Translations under genes and position numbers: made by a program
Origin: Pragia fontium DSM 5563 = ATCC 49100
Lineage (GTDB): Bacteria; Pseudomonadota; Gammaproteobacteria; Enterobacterales; Enterobacteriaceae
DNA length: 64,000 bases
Direction of reading: 5' to 3'
Assembly (NCBI RefSeq): GCF_900112475.1
Contig: NZ_FOLW01000005.1
Span: forward strand, 62,001-126,000
Shown: piece by piece, positions 62,408 to 64,000 of the stretch
How positions within the stretch are numbered: the first letter of the stretch is position 1
How the letters are laid out: each line of letters begins with the position of its first letter
The notes under the pieces: generated by a model
The model's input: only the letters and a program-made list of their open reading frames with translations
Databases searched by the model: none
Told to the model about the DNA's origin: nothing

Positions 62408-63139
62408 TTTGACAGCTTAGAACAGTTGAAAACATCCTCGTCATTCCGGTGAAAACCGGAATCTGGTTTTTAGCTTAATGGCAGCATTTGGCTTAAGAGC
62501 GAGATCCTGGCTTTTGCCAGGATGACGATGTGAGTGCTGTGGATAGACTTGAGTTGCTCAACTGAACCATAATTCCTGTCATCGTTGTCATTACCGTAAT
62601 CACAGTTATTCACACCATCCTCATCATTCCGGTGAAAACCGGAATCTGGTTTTTAGCTTAATGGCTGCATTTGGCTTAAGGGCGAGATCCTGGCTTTCGC
62701 CAGGATGACGATGTGAGTGCTGTGGATAGACTTGAATTGATCAACTGAACCATAATTCCTGCCATCGTTGCCATCGTTGCCATCGTTGTTATCACTGTAA
62801 TCACAGTCATTCACACCATCCTCGTCATTCCGGTGAAAACCGGAATCTGGTTTTTAGCTTAATGGCAGCGTTTGGTTTAAGGGCGAGCTTCTGGCTTTCG
62901 CCGGAATGACGATGTGAGTGCTGTGAATTACTTTAATCAATAAATTAACGATACGTTCACTTATCCTGATACCCATTCACCTCTATTTTCTGCTTATTTA
63001 TCACCGATAGACTAAACAAAAAATTACACTGAATGTGTATCACTCTGTTGCGCAATATGACATTCTCTAGGCATTAGTGATGGTGTTTTTATTCACACAC
63101 AGATTTATTTTTTATTTTTGAATCTTAGGAGTTGTTATC
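62408..63139. repeat. Composite palindromic repeat cluster B (three tandem copies) between yfbV and yfbU
   Basis: Three 89-bp copies lie at 62440-62528, 62623-62711 and 62824-62912. Each starts with TCATTCCGGTGAAAACCGGA and ends with a CTGGCTTTYGCCRGGATGACGA-like inverted hairpin (right ends near 62508, 62692 and 62891). Linkers of 94 and 112 bases are near-identical to each other. The second is 18 bases longer because it has three nine-base GCCATCGTT units (62761-62787) instead of one. The linkers share the CTTGAATTGATCAACTGA-type core with cluster A. The remainder (62913-63139) is AT-rich and holds the yfbU promoter region. Confidence 0.88.
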
Positions 63140-63646
63140 GTGGAAATGACTAATGCCCAACGGCTAATCCTCTCAAACCAATATAAAATGATGACCATGA
63201 TGGATCCTGAAAACGCCGAGCGCTATCGTCGTTTACAGACCATTATCGAGCGGGGTTTTGGTTTGCAGATGAAGGAACTGGAGCGAGAGTTCGGTGAACT
63301 GAATGAAGACACCTGCCGTACTATTATTAATATTATGGAAATGCATCATGCGCTAGGCGTTTCCTTTGAAAACCTGCGCGACCATCTGAAAGATAAAGCG
63401 GAAATTGATGAACGCCGTATCGCATTTCTCGGTTTTGATGCCGCCACAGAAGCACGCTACTTAAGCTATGTTCGCTTCCTGGTCAATACCGAAGGTCGTT
63501 ATACTCACTTTGACTCCGGCACCCACGGTTTTAACGCACAGACTAAAATGTGGGATAAATATCAGCGCATGTTGGCAATCTGGCAATCCTGTCCGCGCCA
63601 GTACCATTTGTGCGCTATCGAGATTTCACAAATCATTAATGCCTAA
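63140..63646 (+). CDS. yfbU: UPF0304 protein YfbU
   Basis: The GTG start ([23 protein letters not shown]) follows TAGGAGTTG. The 168-residue helical protein has [21 protein letters not shown] and [21 protein letters not shown], and ends [14 protein letters not shown]. The function is not firmly known. A four-to-seven-residue insertion around [12 protein letters not shown] is present relative to E. coli. It is followed by a perfect hairpin at about 63658-63687. Confidence 0.94.
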   Translation: MEMTNAQRLILSNQYKMMTMMDPENAERYRRLQTIIERGFGLQMKELEREFGELNEDTCRTIINIMEMHHALGVSFENLRDHLKDKAEIDERRIAFLGFDAATEARYLSYVRFLVNTEGRYTHFDSGTHGFNAQTKMWDKYQRMLAIWQSCPRQYHLCAIEISQIINA

Positions 63647-63657
63647 TAGATTTCGAT

Positions 63658-63687
63658 ACCCTATCGGTTTAAACCGATAGGGTATCG
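63658..63687 (+). terminator. Hairpin after yfbU
   Basis: GATACCCTATCGGTTT and AAACCGATAGGGTATC (about 63656-63687) form a long perfect stem with almost no loop, just after the yfbU stop. No T-run follows, so it may be a processing or protective structure as much as a terminator. Confidence 0.6.
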
Positions 63688-63693
63688 AGTGTA

Positions 63694-64000
63694 ATGATAT
63701 TTATTGATGGGAATAGCGAATTGAAAGGTAAAGGTTTTCTGTTTGATCTGGATGGTACGTTGGTCAGTTCTCTGGCGGTTGTTGAGCGGGCGTGGCTGGG
63801 ATTGGCGCAACGTCTAAACGCCGATCCTCAGGAAGTACTGGATTTTATCCACGGTAAACAGGCTATCACTTCCCTACGCCACTTTATGAAAGGGCGCAGT
63901 GATGAAGAGATTAAGCATGAGTTTGACCGATTGGAACAAATCGAAGCCTCTGATACCGAGGGGATTGTGGCGTTACCGGGTGCGATAGAGTTGCTTAATC
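63694..64000 (+). CDS. yfbT: HAD-family sugar phosphatase YfbT (HxpA), 5' part only
   Basis: The reading frame runs off the window. KGFLFDLDGTLVSSLAVVERAW is HAD motif I with both catalytic aspartates, followed by FIHGKQAITSLRHFM and a C-terminal segment matching E. coli YfbT. E. coli homology starts at TTG 63721 (preceded by GGGAAT). ATG 63694 would add nine residues, so the start is uncertain. The gene lies next to yfbU as in E. coli. E. coli YfbT dephosphorylates sugar phosphates. Confidence 0.88.
   Translation, partial: MIFIDGNSELKGKGFLFDLDGTLVSSLAVVERAWLGLAQRLNADPQEVLDFIHGKQAITSLRHFMKGRSDEEIKHEFDRLEQIEASDTEGIVALPGAIELLN

Noticed and set aside
62440-62912. Three evenly spaced repeats that could be taken for a CRISPR array
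   Set aside because: Repeats are 89 bp, the 'spacers' are near-copies of each other, and no cas gene is nearby; this is an interspersed palindromic element.

Overview
This window is the chromosome of a gammaproteobacterium of the order Enterobacterales. Almost every housekeeping protein matches its E. coli counterpart closely in length and key motifs, and E. coli-like operators for BirA, PurR and sigma-32 are present. Several E. coli-neighbourhood genes are missing, and the mix of neighbours suggests a lineage outside the core Enterobacteriaceae. A Budviciaceae-type organism is my guess; no marker here proves it.

Layout. (1) 141-7278: acpH, a NYN-domain gene not present at this site in E. 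coli, queA-tgt (queuosine) and yajC-secD-secF (Sec translocon accessory complex). (2) 7382-13723: an accessory catabolic block. A sigma-54 activator is followed by a sigma-54 promoter with enhancer-like repeats and an IHF site. The promoter drives genes for an L-cysteine desulfidase, an M20 N-carbamoyl-amino-acid amidohydrolase, an L-2-amino-thiazoline-4-carboxylate (ATC) hydrolase-family protein and two membrane proteins. Together they read as uptake of ATC, or a related cyclised cysteine derivative, and its conversion through N-carbamoyl-cysteine and cysteine to pyruvate, sulfide and ammonia. This is the most interesting system in the window. (3) 14068-19092: the complete bioA / bioBFCD cluster, divergent from a BirA operator. 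(4) 19417-26293: nrdR-ribD-ribH-nusB-thiL, facing xseB-ispA-dxs. (5) 26648-33833: selO, thiI, yajL, a small lipoprotein, yajQ, ampG-yajG. (6) 34180-43925: bolA, tig, clpP, clpX, lon, hupB, ppiD, ybaV (protein folding and proteolysis). (7) 44042-54833: queC, then the pdxB-usg-truA-dedA-accD-folC-dedD-cvpA-purF-ubiX block, which lies far from queC in E. coli. (8) 54834-64000: yfcH, yfcE-yfcD, ackA-pta, yfbV, yfbU and the start of yfbT. Two clusters of a composite palindromic repeat lie at about 54.88-55.62 kb and 62.44-62.91 kb.

Links between genes: queA, tgt and queC belong to queuosine synthesis and insertion. ribD/ribH supply riboflavin. dxs/ispA make isoprenoid precursors. ThiI serves s4U and thiazole synthesis, and thiL makes TPP. 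clpP/clpX/lon/tig form the classic proteostasis run. Pta-AckA could use acetyl-CoA derived from the pyruvate released by the ATC/cysteine operon, but that link is only inference. No tRNA, rRNA, CRISPR array, transposase or prophage gene was seen.
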